A stretch of DNA of 30,021 bases from Syntrophomonas sp. UBA1376 (lineage in GTDB: Bacteria > Bacillota > Syntrophomonadia > Syntrophomonadales > Syntrophomonadaceae), in NCBI GenBank assembly GCA_002305535.1, contig DBRE01000065.1, positions 22,436 through 52,456 of the forward strand, written 5' to 3'. Position 1 is the stretch's first letter, and every line of letters begins with the position of its first letter. The translations under genes were made by a program, and so were the position numbers. Shown here piece by piece: positions 7,539 to 15,662 of the stretch. Under the pieces are notes generated by a model. The model was not told the origin of the DNA. It searched no databases and saw nothing but the letters and a program-made list of their open reading frames with translations.

Positions 7539-8804
7539 ATGTTTCTAGCTCTTTATGCTAATGAAAACCAGGAATTATTAGAACACTCCAGCATAGCTAT
7601 GCTGGGTAGAACCGGTTCCAACTGGGTAGAGCCTGAAGAGTTGGAGATGATACCCCTGCCTCGGGGAGCTTCCCTGGTTACGGTGCCCTACTATATTCCG
7701 GTGGGGTTAGATGGAGATAGACTGACCTATTTTGAATCAGATCCCTCCGGTCGGGGACAGAAGGCTTATGCAGTAGCAGCCCTACTGCCCCAGGGATTTA
7801 CCAGAACTTTGTTGCCAGCCTGTGTGAGCAGCAGAGGTGCCGGAGATCTTCCCTTGCTGGGCTATGCTGCGGTGGGTTTCAAAAATGGCCAGGTATATAC
7901 GGCAGCGGTGCAAACCGATGAACATCGCAAATGGCATCCCGTCAACTATAATACGGCTCGACTTCCTGAGCGGATAAACCGACAGCTGCGACAATATCCG
8001 TATAACAGGATCTTACAACATTTGGCTCACTGCTCTTTAGACTACAGCTGCTTTACAGCGCAAAACATATTTTATCGTCGGTGGGAAGGAGGCATCCCCA
8101 CCATGCCCAGCTGTAATGCCGATTGTATCGGCTGCATTTCCGAAAGTCATCATGGGGCCGATTCCCCTCAACAGCGATTGACTTTTGTGCCTGATGCCCA
8201 GGAGATTGCCGAAATTGCTGGAGATCATCTGCAAAATGCCAAGGAGGCTATCATCAGTTTTGGCCAGGGATGTGAAGGGGAGCCAGCCTTGAATGCCCCT
8301 CGCCTGGCAGAAGCTATTAAAATGGTACGCCAACAGACTGATCGAGGTACTATCAACATCAACACCAATGCCGGGTTCAGCAGTGGCCTGAGTCTGTTGT
8401 ATGATGCGGGTCTTGACAGTATGAGGGTCACGATTTTTTCATTTGCTGAAGACAACTATGTGAAGTATCATAGACCCCGTAGCTATAAATTTGCTCAGGT
8501 GAGCGATTCCATAACCAAAGCCCGCGAAAAAGGAGTCATTGTTTCTATAAATCTGTTGGTTTTTCCGGGATTCACGGATCGCGAATCGGAGATAGAAGCC
8601 TTGCTGGAATTCATAAGGAAAAACCCAGTGGACATGATACAACTGCGCAACTTAAACATTGATCCCGATTATTTGTTGGATTTGTTTGATAGCCAGGAAG
8701 CGGGTATGGGTATGCTAACTTTTTTGAGCATTTTACAGCAGGAATTGCCGCAGGTGAGGATCGGTTCCTATACTCACCCGTTGCGTTGCGATAAAAGGGA
8801 GTGA
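7539..8804 (+). CDS. Radical SAM protein with large uncharacterised N-terminal domain
   Basis: 421-residue protein whose C-terminal half is a radical SAM barrel: the [4Fe-4S] motif CNADCIGC is at 192-199 (C192, C196, C199, spacing Cx3Cx2C), followed by a glycine-rich ISFGQGCEGEP segment and further beta-alpha units. The chemistry is 5'-deoxyadenosyl radical formation, substrate unknown. The first 190 residues carry C95, C165 and C171 but no domain I recognise; another Cys lies near the C-terminus. These could hold an auxiliary cluster or substrate. ATG 7539 is chosen because AGCGAGG lies 6 bases upstream; the frame opens earlier at 7521 without a site. The YhaM-like gene follows by 4 bases, so the pair is cotranscribed. 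The Cx3Cx2C motif and flavour are MoaA/NifB-like in a broad sense only. Confidence 0.8.
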   Translation: MFLALYANENQELLEHSSIAMLGRTGSNWVEPEELEMIPLPRGASLVTVPYYIPVGLDGDRLTYFESDPSGRGQKAYAVAALLPQGFTRTLLPACVSSRGAGDLPLLGYAAVGFKNGQVYTAAVQTDEHRKWHPVNYNTARLPERINRQLRQYPYNRILQHLAHCSLDYSCFTAQNIFYRRWEGGIPTMPSCNADCIGCISESHHGADSPQQRLTFVPDAQEIAEIAGDHLQNAKEAIISFGQGCEGEPALNAPRLAEAIKMVRQQTDRGTININTNAGFSSGLSLLYDAGLDSMRVTIFSFAEDNYVKYHRPRSYKFAQVSDSITKAREKGVIVSINLLVFPGFTDRESEIEALLEFIRKNPVDMIQLRNLNIDPDYLLDLFDSQEAGMGMLTFLSILQQELPQVRIGSYTHPLRCDKRE

Positions 8805-8808
8805 AGTC

Positions 8809-9792
8809 TTGGAGAAAAAAGGACCATTTACCATACAGGAATTGAAAGCCTTACCGACCGGAAGTCAATTGTGGGGAAAATACCTGGTATTAGACAAGAA
8901 CCAGCGCAAGACTAAAGATGGTCGAGACATAATCAATCTGAGGCTGGGCGACTCTACCGGTGAAGTGGATGCTATTGTCTGGGATAACTGCCAGATCAAT
9001 GGACCAGTGGAAGCCGGTAGTCTTCTGGGAGTCTTGGGTGACCTGGGAAGTTACAATAATAAGCTCCAGGTGACCGCCAAACGGATAAAAGCGTTGCAGG
9101 AAGACATTTCTCCTTACTTGAAAAAGCCGGATATCGATATAGAACGGCTCATTGAAGAGTTTAACCTACTGCTGGGACAGGTTAAGGAACCGGCTTTGGG
9201 AAAACTGCTGGAGTCGATCTTTACCCCGGATGTTCGCCAGCAGTTTTACGGGGCTACGGCTGCCAAAAAGGTACATCACAACTATCCGGGAGGCCTCCTG
9301 GAGCATACTCTGCAGGTGGCAAATTTAAGTCTGCAGCTTGGGACAGCTTATCCCTGGCTTAATACCGATCTTTTGATTACGGGTGCTCTTTTACATGACA
9401 TAGGCAAACTGGATGAATATCGGGTCAAAGTTGTCACCGAGTATACCGTTGAGGGGAAACTGCTGGGCCATATCATGATGGGAGTTGAACGCATCGGGAA
9501 CGCCATTGCTGCAGTACGCAGTCAGGGGCAGGATTTCCCCCAGGAACTGGAGTGGATGATCAAGCATATGATACTGAGCCATCATGGCACTACCGAGTTT
9601 GGTTCACCGGTAGTTCCCATGTTCCCAGAAGCTTTTGTGCTGCACATGATGGATAACCTGGATGCTAAAATGTTTGTCTTCAACCAAAAGATAAAAGACA
9701 CTGATGATGGGGATGAGTTCTTCAGCAACTACGATAGCTTTTTCCAGCAGCAATTTTTCAAGTACCGTTTTACGCCATCAGAACCAACCTAG
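8809..9792 (+). CDS. yhaM: YhaM-like 3'-5' exoribonuclease (OB fold + HD domain)
   Basis: 327-residue cytoplasmic protein with the YhaM layout. An N-terminal OB-fold nucleic-acid-binding domain (about 15-95, with LRLGDSTGEVDAIVW) is followed by an HD phosphohydrolase domain (about 155-310). Visible metal residues are H166 in LLEH, H196-D197 in LLHDIGK, the HH of LSHHGTTEFGSP and D in MMDNLDAK. YhaM degrades RNA (and DNA) 3'-5' in Firmicutes; that activity is inherited from the family. The TTG start at 8809 follows AAAGGGAG at good spacing. It sits 4 bases after the radical SAM gene. Length matches Bacillus YhaM (about 314). The gene pair lies just before rpmE, where rho would be in the usual order. 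Confidence 0.85.
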   Translation: MEKKGPFTIQELKALPTGSQLWGKYLVLDKNQRKTKDGRDIINLRLGDSTGEVDAIVWDNCQINGPVEAGSLLGVLGDLGSYNNKLQVTAKRIKALQEDISPYLKKPDIDIERLIEEFNLLLGQVKEPALGKLLESIFTPDVRQQFYGATAAKKVHHNYPGGLLEHTLQVANLSLQLGTAYPWLNTDLLITGALLHDIGKLDEYRVKVVTEYTVEGKLLGHIMMGVERIGNAIAAVRSQGQDFPQELEWMIKHMILSHHGTTEFGSPVVPMFPEAFVLHMMDNLDAKMFVFNQKIKDTDDGDEFFSNYDSFFQQQFFKYRFTPSEPT

Positions 9793-9833
9793 AGCGTTAA
9801 ACAACACCAGCCTGGTTTTGCCTGATCTTTGCC

Positions 9834-9862
9834 TTGTTTTTTGTTGTGATTCTTGCTATAAT
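9834..9862 (+). promoter_or_regulatory. Sigma-A promoter for rpmE with extended -10
   Basis: TTGTTT (9834-9839), 17-base spacer, then TGC directly before a perfect TATAAT (9857-9862). It lies about 65 bases before the L31 start and is the clearest vegetative promoter in the window. Confidence 0.8.
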
Positions 9863-9927
9863 TTCATTTGCAGTTTGCTCATAAAGGCAATTGCCAGCAA
9901 ACCTGTGCAAAAAGCGAGGTGAAACCA

Positions 9928-10131
9928 ATGAAGGCTAATATCCACCCTGCCTACAAGCCCACCGTAGCCAAATGTGCCTGTGGGAATGAAATCGAAGTGG
10001 GATCAACTAAAGAGAACATACGCGTGGAAATTTGTTCGAAATGCCATCCGTTCTACACTGGTAATCGCTCCAGAATCGTTGATACTACTGGAAGGGTTGA
10101 CCGATTCAAGAAGAAATACGGTTTACAATAA
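9928..10131 (+). CDS. rpmE: 50S ribosomal protein L31 (zinc-binding C+ form)
   Basis: 67-residue ribosomal protein bL31 of the large subunit and intersubunit bridge. It is the zinc form: C16 and C18 in KCACG and C36 and C39 in ICSKCHPFYTG make the four-cysteine site. In Firmicutes the C+ form is the zinc-replete paralogue, replaced by a C- form when zinc is scarce; whether one exists here is not visible. Start at ATG 9928 with GAGGTGA upstream; the frame reads open further back to 9868 but without support. It has its own strong promoter and is followed by a hairpin. Confidence 0.97.
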   Translation: MKANIHPAYKPTVAKCACGNEIEVGSTKENIRVEICSKCHPFYTGNRSRIVDTTGRVDRFKKKYGLQ

Positions 10132-10137
10132 CCTGGC

Positions 10138-10165
10138 AATAGCAGAGCGGATCCTCTGCTATTTT
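10138..10165 (+). terminator. Hairpin terminator after rpmE, weak T-run
   Basis: AATAGCAGAG (10138-10147) pairs perfectly with CTCTGCTATT (10154-10163) over a 6-base loop, followed by only TT GC TT. Partial read-through into the DUF1385 gene is likely. Confidence 0.65.
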
Positions 10166-10194
10166 GCTTATAGGATAGAAATTAGGTGCTGAAT

Positions 10195-11121
10195 ATGGAA
10201 ATGAAACCATCTATTGGAGGTATGGCCGTCATAGAAGGGGTAATGATGCGCGGCCCTCAACAAACCTCATTAGCAGTTAGAACTGCCTCGGGCCGTATTG
10301 AACTGGAGACCGAACCCAACAAGGAACTGCCGCGGCGCTGGTCTTTCCTAAAATGGCCACTTATCCGGGGAACATATCAGCTCATAACATCTATGGCCAT
10401 TGGCATACGTATGCTTAATAAATCAGCTAACCTATCTATGCCCGAGGAAGAGGAAGAACTGAGCGCCACCGAACTGATCTTGACCGGGGTCTTTGCCTTT
10501 GGTCTGGCTATACTCCTGTTTGTGATCCTGCCTACGGCAGTGGTTCATTATACCCAGGCGTTTATCGGTGGCGTGGTAGCCCAAAACCTGGTGGAAGGAA
10601 TTTTACGCATCGCCTTTTTCTTACTCTATGTCTATGCTATCTCTCGTATGGAAGAAATAGATCGGGTATTTATGTATCATGGAGCCGAGCATAAGAGCAT
10701 ATTTACCTATGAAGCCGGTGAAGAGCTGACTATTGAGAATGCTCGCAAACATCCCACTCTGCATCCTCGTTGTGGCACCAGCTTTTTGTTGATCGTTATG
10801 GTCATTTCCATACTGGTTTTTGTGATGCTAGGCGAGGGAACGCTGTTCTACCGGATTTGGACCAGATTAGCGGTTCTGCCGATCGTGGCCGGATTGGGTT
10901 ATGAATTTATTAAGTTTTCCGGGAAGTATTATCACAACCCTTGGGCGCGGATAGTGATTGCCCCAGGTTTGTGGTTGCAGAAACTGACTACGCGGGAACC
11001 CGATGACCAGCAGCTAGAGATAGCCTTGCAAGCGTTAAAAGCTGTTTTACCTATTGAAAATGAGGATGCGCAAAAAGTTTCTGACCCGGCCATGGCTCAG
11101 TTGGGAGTAGCCCGAGCCTAA
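10195..11121 (+). CDS. yqhQ: DUF1385 membrane protein, YqhQ-like
   Basis: 308-residue integral membrane protein of the DUF1385 family, function not established. Family hallmarks are present: GGMAVIEGVMMRGP at 8-21, YHGAEHK at 161-167 and HPTLHPRCGTSF at 186-197; the conserved His, Glu and Cys suggest metal binding, an inference. Probable membrane segments lie near residues 95-118, 133-150, 197-213 and 223-240. The start is ATG 10195, with AGGTG 6 bases upstream; GTG 10186 is in frame but would overlap that site. In many Clostridia this gene sits, as here, between rpmE and prfA, which ties it by context to translation genes. An acidic EEEEE patch follows residue 83. Confidence 0.85.
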   Translation: MEMKPSIGGMAVIEGVMMRGPQQTSLAVRTASGRIELETEPNKELPRRWSFLKWPLIRGTYQLITSMAIGIRMLNKSANLSMPEEEEELSATELILTGVFAFGLAILLFVILPTAVVHYTQAFIGGVVAQNLVEGILRIAFFLLYVYAISRMEEIDRVFMYHGAEHKSIFTYEAGEELTIENARKHPTLHPRCGTSFLLIVMVISILVFVMLGEGTLFYRIWTRLAVLPIVAGLGYEFIKFSGKYYHNPWARIVIAPGLWLQKLTTREPDDQQLEIALQALKAVLPIENEDAQKVSDPAMAQLGVARA

Positions 11122-11159
11122 ACACCTGCTGACATGATTTAAGGAGGATCTATTCCCCG

Positions 11160-12227
11160 ATGTTGGAAAAACTACAGAGCCTGGAAGATAAATACCAGGA
11201 ATTAAATGAGCAGCTCAGCCAGCCGGAAATCATTGCTGATCAGGCCCGCTATCAGAAATATGCCAAAGCTCACTCTGACCTAACCGATATAGTAACTGCT
11301 TATCGAGAATATAAATCGGTTCTGCAGCAACTTGCCGATACCCGCGAAATGCTGGAGCAGGATCAAGATGAAGAGTTCAGGCAGATGTTGACTGAAGAGC
11401 TGACCAACCTGCAAGAACAACAGACATCCTTGGAACATCAGCTGAGAGTTGCCCTGCTGCCTCGTGACCCTGATGATGATAAGAGCGTTATTATGGAGAT
11501 AAGAGCAGGCACGGGAGGAGAGGAAGCGGCGCTGTTCGCGGGGGACTTGTTTCGCATGTATTCCCGCTATGCCGAGGAAAAGGGCTGGAAAACTGATATT
11601 ATGGATGTTCATTACACCGATATCGGTGGCATCAAGGAAATCATTTTCGTGGTGGATGGACCAGGTGTCTACAGCCAGTTGAAATACGAATCCGGTGTAC
11701 ATCGGGTTCAGCGTATTCCAGCCACTGAATCAGGAGGACGTATCCACACCTCAGCGGCTACGGTAGCAGTATTGCCAGAAGCGGAAGAAGTGGAAGTGGA
11801 CATCGATCCCAATGAATTGAGAATAGATGTTTACTGTTCCAGTGGTCCAGGCGGACAGTCGGTCAATACCACGCAATCGGCGGTACGCATAACTCATGTT
11901 CCCACTGGTCTGGTAGTTACCTGCCAGGATGAGAAGTCGCAGCATAAGAATAAGGCGAAGGCCTTGCGGGTACTGCGTGCTCGCTTAAAAGAAATTATGG
12001 AAGAAGAAAAGAATGCCGAGATGGCCGGAGCTCGTAAAAGCCAGGTAGGCAGCGGTGATCGCAGTGAACGTATTCGCACTTACAACTTCCCCCAGGGAAG
12101 GGTCAGTGATCACCGGATAAATCTCACTTTGCATAAACTGGATCTGATATTAGGAGGCCAGCTGCAAGAAATAGTTGATTCATTAATCGCTCACGATCAA
12201 GCGGAACGTTTGAAACAGGTGGATTGA
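11160..12227 (+). CDS. prfA: Peptide chain release factor 1
   Basis: RF1 reads UAA and UAG in the ribosomal A site and triggers peptide release. The 355-residue protein has the PxT anticodon-like tripeptide P187-A-T189 and the catalytic GGQ at 231-233 inside SSGPGGQSVNTTQS. The GGQ Gln is the substrate of PrmC, encoded next. The N-terminal helical domain is normal, and there is no frameshift site, which is an RF2 feature. AAGGAGGAT lies rather far (about 12 bases) before ATG 11160; TTG 11163 is also possible. The stop TGA shares its A with the prmC ATG, so the two are translationally coupled. Confidence 0.98.
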   Translation: MLEKLQSLEDKYQELNEQLSQPEIIADQARYQKYAKAHSDLTDIVTAYREYKSVLQQLADTREMLEQDQDEEFRQMLTEELTNLQEQQTSLEHQLRVALLPRDPDDDKSVIMEIRAGTGGEEAALFAGDLFRMYSRYAEEKGWKTDIMDVHYTDIGGIKEIIFVVDGPGVYSQLKYESGVHRVQRIPATESGGRIHTSAATVAVLPEAEEVEVDIDPNELRIDVYCSSGPGGQSVNTTQSAVRITHVPTGLVVTCQDEKSQHKNKAKALRVLRARLKEIMEEEKNAEMAGARKSQVGSGDRSERIRTYNFPQGRVSDHRINLTLHKLDLILGGQLQEIVDSLIAHDQAERLKQVD

Positions 12228-13081
12228 TGCAAGATAATTGGACAATCAAAGATCTCCTGGAGTGGACCACCCGGTTTTTTACGAACAAGGGCATAGAAGA
12301 ACCCCGGCTCAATGCTGAAGTTCTTCTGGCTCAGGTTCTTGATAAAGACCGGGTCTATTTGTATGTCAATTATCATGCCCCGGTCAACAGGAACGAACGT
12401 GAGCAATATCGCGAATTTATAAAGAGAAGAGCTAACCATGAACCCCTGGCCTATTTAGTGGGCAAACGCGAGTTCATGAGTCTTGATTTCAAGGTAACCC
12501 CGGCAGTTCTAATACCCCGACCGGAAACGGAATTGCTGGTGGAAACCGTTTTAGAGCTGGCAGATAAGGAAAAACCTATGGCGATCTGTGATGTCGGAAC
12601 TGGATCGGGTGCCATTGCAGTTAGCCTAGCTTATTATCTGCCTCAGGCGCAGGTTACTGGCACTGATATTTCCCAGTCAGCTCTGGAGGTGGCCCGCTTG
12701 AATGCCCAGCAGCATGGAGTAGAAGTGCGTTTCCTGGAAGGCGATTTGCTTACCCCGTTGCCAGTGCAGGAACAATTTGATTTTATTTGCGCTAATCTGC
12801 CCTATATATCTGAGGAAGAATATGCTCGATTGGATGTACAAGTGCGCGAATTTGAACCCCGCCAGGCTTTGTGGGGATATGGAGATGGACTGGAACTTTA
12901 TAGAAGGTTTATACCTCAGGTATGGCCCTATTTGCGGCCGGGCGGATATTTGTTAATGGAAATTGGCTGTGACCAGGCCCAAGCAGTAGCCCAATTGCTG
13001 CCTTCGTGGGTAAAGATGCAGGTGGAGCAGGATGGGGCAGGGCTGGATCGGCTTATAATAGCCTTTCAGGAGGGAACCTGA
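12227..13081 (+). CDS. prmC: Release factor glutamine methyltransferase
   Basis: SAM-dependent enzyme that N5-methylates the GGQ glutamine of release factors. Of its 284 residues, the N-terminal helical domain (about 1-85) recognises RF1, and the Rossmann domain follows with RPETE at 98-102, SAM-binding DVGTGSGA at 122-129 and catalytic NLPY at 190-193, an accepted variant of NPPY. It starts in the TGATG overlap with prfA and ends in another TGATG overlap with the Sua5 gene, so three consecutive genes are coupled. Confidence 0.96.
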   Translation: MQDNWTIKDLLEWTTRFFTNKGIEEPRLNAEVLLAQVLDKDRVYLYVNYHAPVNRNEREQYREFIKRRANHEPLAYLVGKREFMSLDFKVTPAVLIPRPETELLVETVLELADKEKPMAICDVGTGSGAIAVSLAYYLPQAQVTGTDISQSALEVARLNAQQHGVEVRFLEGDLLTPLPVQEQFDFICANLPYISEEEYARLDVQVREFEPRQALWGYGDGLELYRRFIPQVWPYLRPGGYLLMEIGCDQAQAVAQLLPSWVKMQVEQDGAGLDRLIIAFQEGT

Positions 13082-14073
13082 TGGAGACCGTCTACTGGCA
13101 GGTAGATCCTGATCAACCGGCAGCACACATTATTGAAGAAGCTGCTGCCCTTATCAGAGCTGGTGAACTAGTAGCTTTCCCCACGGAGACTGTTTACGGG
13201 TTGGGGGCAGATGCCTTTTCTCCAACTGCTGTGGAGAAAATATATGCGGCGAAAAATCGTCCTCCTATGAATCCTCTGCTCGTCCATATTGCTCGTTTTG
13301 ATCAGATCCAACAGATCGCTGGGCAGGTTCCAGACACCGCCCGGCTCCTAATAGAAAGTTTTTGGCCGGGCCCGCTTTCCCTCATCCTACCAGCAGGCCC
13401 TGATGTACCGGATATTATAACTGCTAATCGGCCGGGCGTGGGATTGCGTATGCCCTCTCATCCGGTGGCACTGGCTTTGATCAATCGGGCCGGCCCCCTG
13501 GCGGCGCCCAGTGCTAATCTGTCCGGACGGCCCAGCCCGACCACTGCTCAGCATGTAAAAGACGATTTGCATGGCCGGATCGCCGCCGTTCTCGATGCCG
13601 GGGCCACCGGTCTGGGTATAGAATCTACCGTTCTTGACTTAACTGGTTCCCAGGTGCGCTTAGTGAGGAGTGGGGGGATAAGTCGGCCGCAACTGGAAAG
13701 TGTGTTGGGGCAACCTATTGCCGATTCGGTAGCAGAGCCAGGGCAGCCAGCCCACTATCAGACCTCGTCGCGGGTTTTGCTGTCTGACAGCATTACCCTG
13801 CTGGAAAAGTTAGTGAAGCAACATCTGACCCAGGGAAAAAGAGTGGCAGTGGTTCATAATAACCTTTCCCACCTACATAAAATAGATGGAGTGGGTACTT
13901 TTATGCTTAATGTGGATCAATCTGGGTCAGATGTCTATCATATAATTCGTGAGGCGGAACGGCAGCAGATCGATGTGTTGATATTTGCCCCCATCCCTAG
14001 CAGGGCAGACGGATTAACCACAGCGGTAATTGATCGAATCTGTAAGGCCAGCCAGGAAGACCCAAGGAGATGA
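13081..14073 (+). CDS. ywlC: L-threonylcarbamoyladenylate synthase (Sua5 type)
   Basis: Makes threonylcarbamoyl-AMP from threonine, bicarbonate and ATP, the first step of t6A formation at tRNA position 37. The 330-residue protein has the YrdC/TsaC catalytic domain (about 10-200; FPTETVYGLGA at 33-43, KNRPPMNPL, RMPSHP, APSANLSGRPSPT) and a C-terminal Sua5 domain (about 225-330). The linker usually reads PGMxYxHYAP; here it is PGQPAHYQTSS, so the HY pair is kept but the rest is degenerate. ATG 13081 overlaps the prmC stop and follows AGGAGGG. Open frame upstream is prmC read out of frame. mntP follows after 3 bases. Confidence 0.95.
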   Translation: METVYWQVDPDQPAAHIIEEAAALIRAGELVAFPTETVYGLGADAFSPTAVEKIYAAKNRPPMNPLLVHIARFDQIQQIAGQVPDTARLLIESFWPGPLSLILPAGPDVPDIITANRPGVGLRMPSHPVALALINRAGPLAAPSANLSGRPSPTTAQHVKDDLHGRIAAVLDAGATGLGIESTVLDLTGSQVRLVRSGGISRPQLESVLGQPIADSVAEPGQPAHYQTSSRVLLSDSITLLEKLVKQHLTQGKRVAVVHNNLSHLHKIDGVGTFMLNVDQSGSDVYHIIREAERQQIDVLIFAPIPSRADGLTTAVIDRICKASQEDPRR

Positions 14074-14076
14074 GCG

Positions 14077-14670
14077 GTGATCGAACAATACATAACCATT
14101 ATCCTGGTCGCAGTGGTCCTGGGGCTGGATGCTTTTTCACTATCTATGGGTATGGGACTCAAGGGTGTTGCCCGGGACTTTGCGGTTAAATTTGTTGCCA
14201 CGGTGGGGATCCTCCATATAATTATGCCGTTAATTGGCTTGAATGTGGGTTTAGCCGTAGGCCAGTTTCTAGGTATATGGGCCGCCCGGGTGGGAGCCTT
14301 GATTTTGGCTTATATCGCTGTGGACTTACTGCTGAAAGGTTATCGGGAGCTGCGTCCGCAAACCTACAAATTTAAAGAGTCCAAGCAAGTTCTATTCTCT
14401 GGGGAGGAGAATGGAAGCAAATCCTCGGAATGGGGAAGCATTATAGTGTTGGCTGTCTCGGTGAGCATTGATGCCTTGACAGTAGGTTTTGGTTTAGGTA
14501 CTTTAAGAGTGCCTATATTACTTACGGTGATCATTATGGGCGCCACGGCGGCGGTCATGACTGTAGCCGGATTCATTGGTGGCAGAATATTCAGCCGCTT
14601 AGTGGGTAGCTATGCTCAGATCTTTGGCGGAGTGATCCTGCTGGGACTAGCTGTCAAACTGGTTTTATAA
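14077..14670 (+). CDS. mntP: Manganese efflux pump MntP
   Basis: Inner-membrane Mn(II) exporter of the MntP/DUF204 family, 197 residues and six predicted membrane helices arranged as two three-helix repeats. Each repeat bears the Asp-containing signature: LGLDAFSLSMGMGLKG near residue 15 and VSVSIDALTVGFGLG near residue 131. The loop between repeats is polar. Start is GTG 14077, with AAGGAGATG upstream. The position, between sua5 and ywlE, matches ywlD of Bacillus. In enteric bacteria the gene has a yybP Mn riboswitch; none is possible here since it lies 3 bases after Sua5. Confidence 0.93.
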   Translation: MIEQYITIILVAVVLGLDAFSLSMGMGLKGVARDFAVKFVATVGILHIIMPLIGLNVGLAVGQFLGIWAARVGALILAYIAVDLLLKGYRELRPQTYKFKESKQVLFSGEENGSKSSEWGSIIVLAVSVSIDALTVGFGLGTLRVPILLTVIIMGATAAVMTVAGFIGGRIFSRLVGSYAQIFGGVILLGLAVKLVL

Positions 14671-14682
14671 GGGGGGATAGGC

Positions 14683-15147
14683 ATGAAAAAGGTGTTGTTC
14701 ATATGCACCGGAAATACCTGTCGTAGCCCTATGGCAGAGGCTATTTTGAACAAGATGTTGCAGGATAGAGACCACAATTCTCATGGCATAATAAGCCTAT
14801 CAGCCGGTCTGAATGCTCTGGACGATATGGAGGCTACCCCGCAAGCTATCGAAATAATGAGAAGCGTAGGCATAGACCTTTCCAGGCATCGCTCCCGTTC
14901 AGTTGATGATGAATTGCTACGAGATGTTGATTTGATTTTGACTATGACCCGCCACCATTACCACCAACTGCAGGAGCAGTTCCCTCATGTGCAGCACAAA
15001 GTATACACGTTAGCAGAATATGCAGGCCTACCGACAGAGGAGGTATCTGACCCCTATGGTCAAGGTATCGAGGCATATCGATTAGCCCGTCAGCAGATAG
15101 AATCACTTTTGGAGATAATTGTCAACCGGGGAGATATTTTTTCGTAA
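14683..15147 (+). CDS. ywlE: Low-molecular-weight phosphatase, YwlE-type (probable protein-arginine phosphatase)
   Basis: Cytosolic phosphatase of the LMW-PTP fold, 154 residues. The P-loop CTGNTCRS has nucleophile C8 and R14, and the general acid D123 lies in DPYG. T12 of the loop corresponds to the Thr of Bacillus YwlE that favours phospho-arginine over phospho-tyrosine; specificity here is inferred from that residue and synteny. YwlE opposes the McsB arginine kinase, which is not in this window. GGGGGGATAGGC precedes the ATG. rpiB follows after 57 bases. Confidence 0.93.
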   Translation: MKKVLFICTGNTCRSPMAEAILNKMLQDRDHNSHGIISLSAGLNALDDMEATPQAIEIMRSVGIDLSRHRSRSVDDELLRDVDLILTMTRHHYHQLQEQFPHVQHKVYTLAEYAGLPTEEVSDPYGQGIEAYRLARQQIESLLEIIVNRGDIFS

Positions 15148-15204
15148 AACCCAGCACAAGGTACGATACAGAATCAATTTATTAAACGAACTGAGGTGGA
15201 TTAT

Positions 15205-15657
15205 TTGAAAATTGCTATTGGATGTGATCATGCTGGTTATGATTTGAAACAGGAGATCATAGCTAATTTGCAGGCTGAAAACTACACCCTGGTGGATTGT
15301 GGCACATTCAGCTGTAATGCAGTGGACTACCCTGATATCGCGGCTGAGGTGGCTTCCGTAGTCTTAGAACAAAAGATCCCTGGGATCATAATCTGTGGAA
15401 CCGGAGTAGGAATCTCTATTGCTGCCAACAAGATCAGAGGTATAAGGGCTGCTCTGTGTGACAATTGTTACACAGCCCGTATGTCTAGAGAGCATAATGA
15501 TGCTAATGTGATCGCATTGGGAGCACGGGTGATCGGGCCTGGTCTGGCAGTAGAAGTTATAAAAACCTTTTTGAGCACATCTTTTGCAGCAGGTAGACAC
15601 CTTGGTCGAGTAGAAAAGATATGTCAGCTGGAGTCAGCTAGCTATAAGGAGGAGTAA
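15205..15657 (+). CDS. rpiB: Ribose-5-phosphate isomerase B
   Basis: Interconverts ribose-5-phosphate and ribulose-5-phosphate in the pentose phosphate pathway. In the 150-residue protein D8-H9 (GCDHAG), C64-G-T66 (IICGTGVG) and H97 (REHND) make up the active site and coincide closely with E. coli RpiB numbering when the start is TTG 15205. GAGGTGG lies 5-6 bases before that TTG; the earlier GTG 15196 is inside this ribosome site. Together with the FSA-like enzyme upstream it supplies non-oxidative pentose phosphate reactions. glyA begins 5 bases after the stop, with its ribosome site inside the rpiB 3' end. Confidence 0.95.
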   Translation: MKIAIGCDHAGYDLKQEIIANLQAENYTLVDCGTFSCNAVDYPDIAAEVASVVLEQKIPGIIICGTGVGISIAANKIRGIRAALCDNCYTARMSREHNDANVIALGARVIGPGLAVEVIKTFLSTSFAAGRHLGRVEKICQLESASYKEE

Positions 15658-15662
15658 GACAG

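Noticed and set aside
9793..9825. ACCAG/CCTGG hairpin after the YhaM-like gene as terminator
   Set aside because: The loop is too small and no T-run follows in register.
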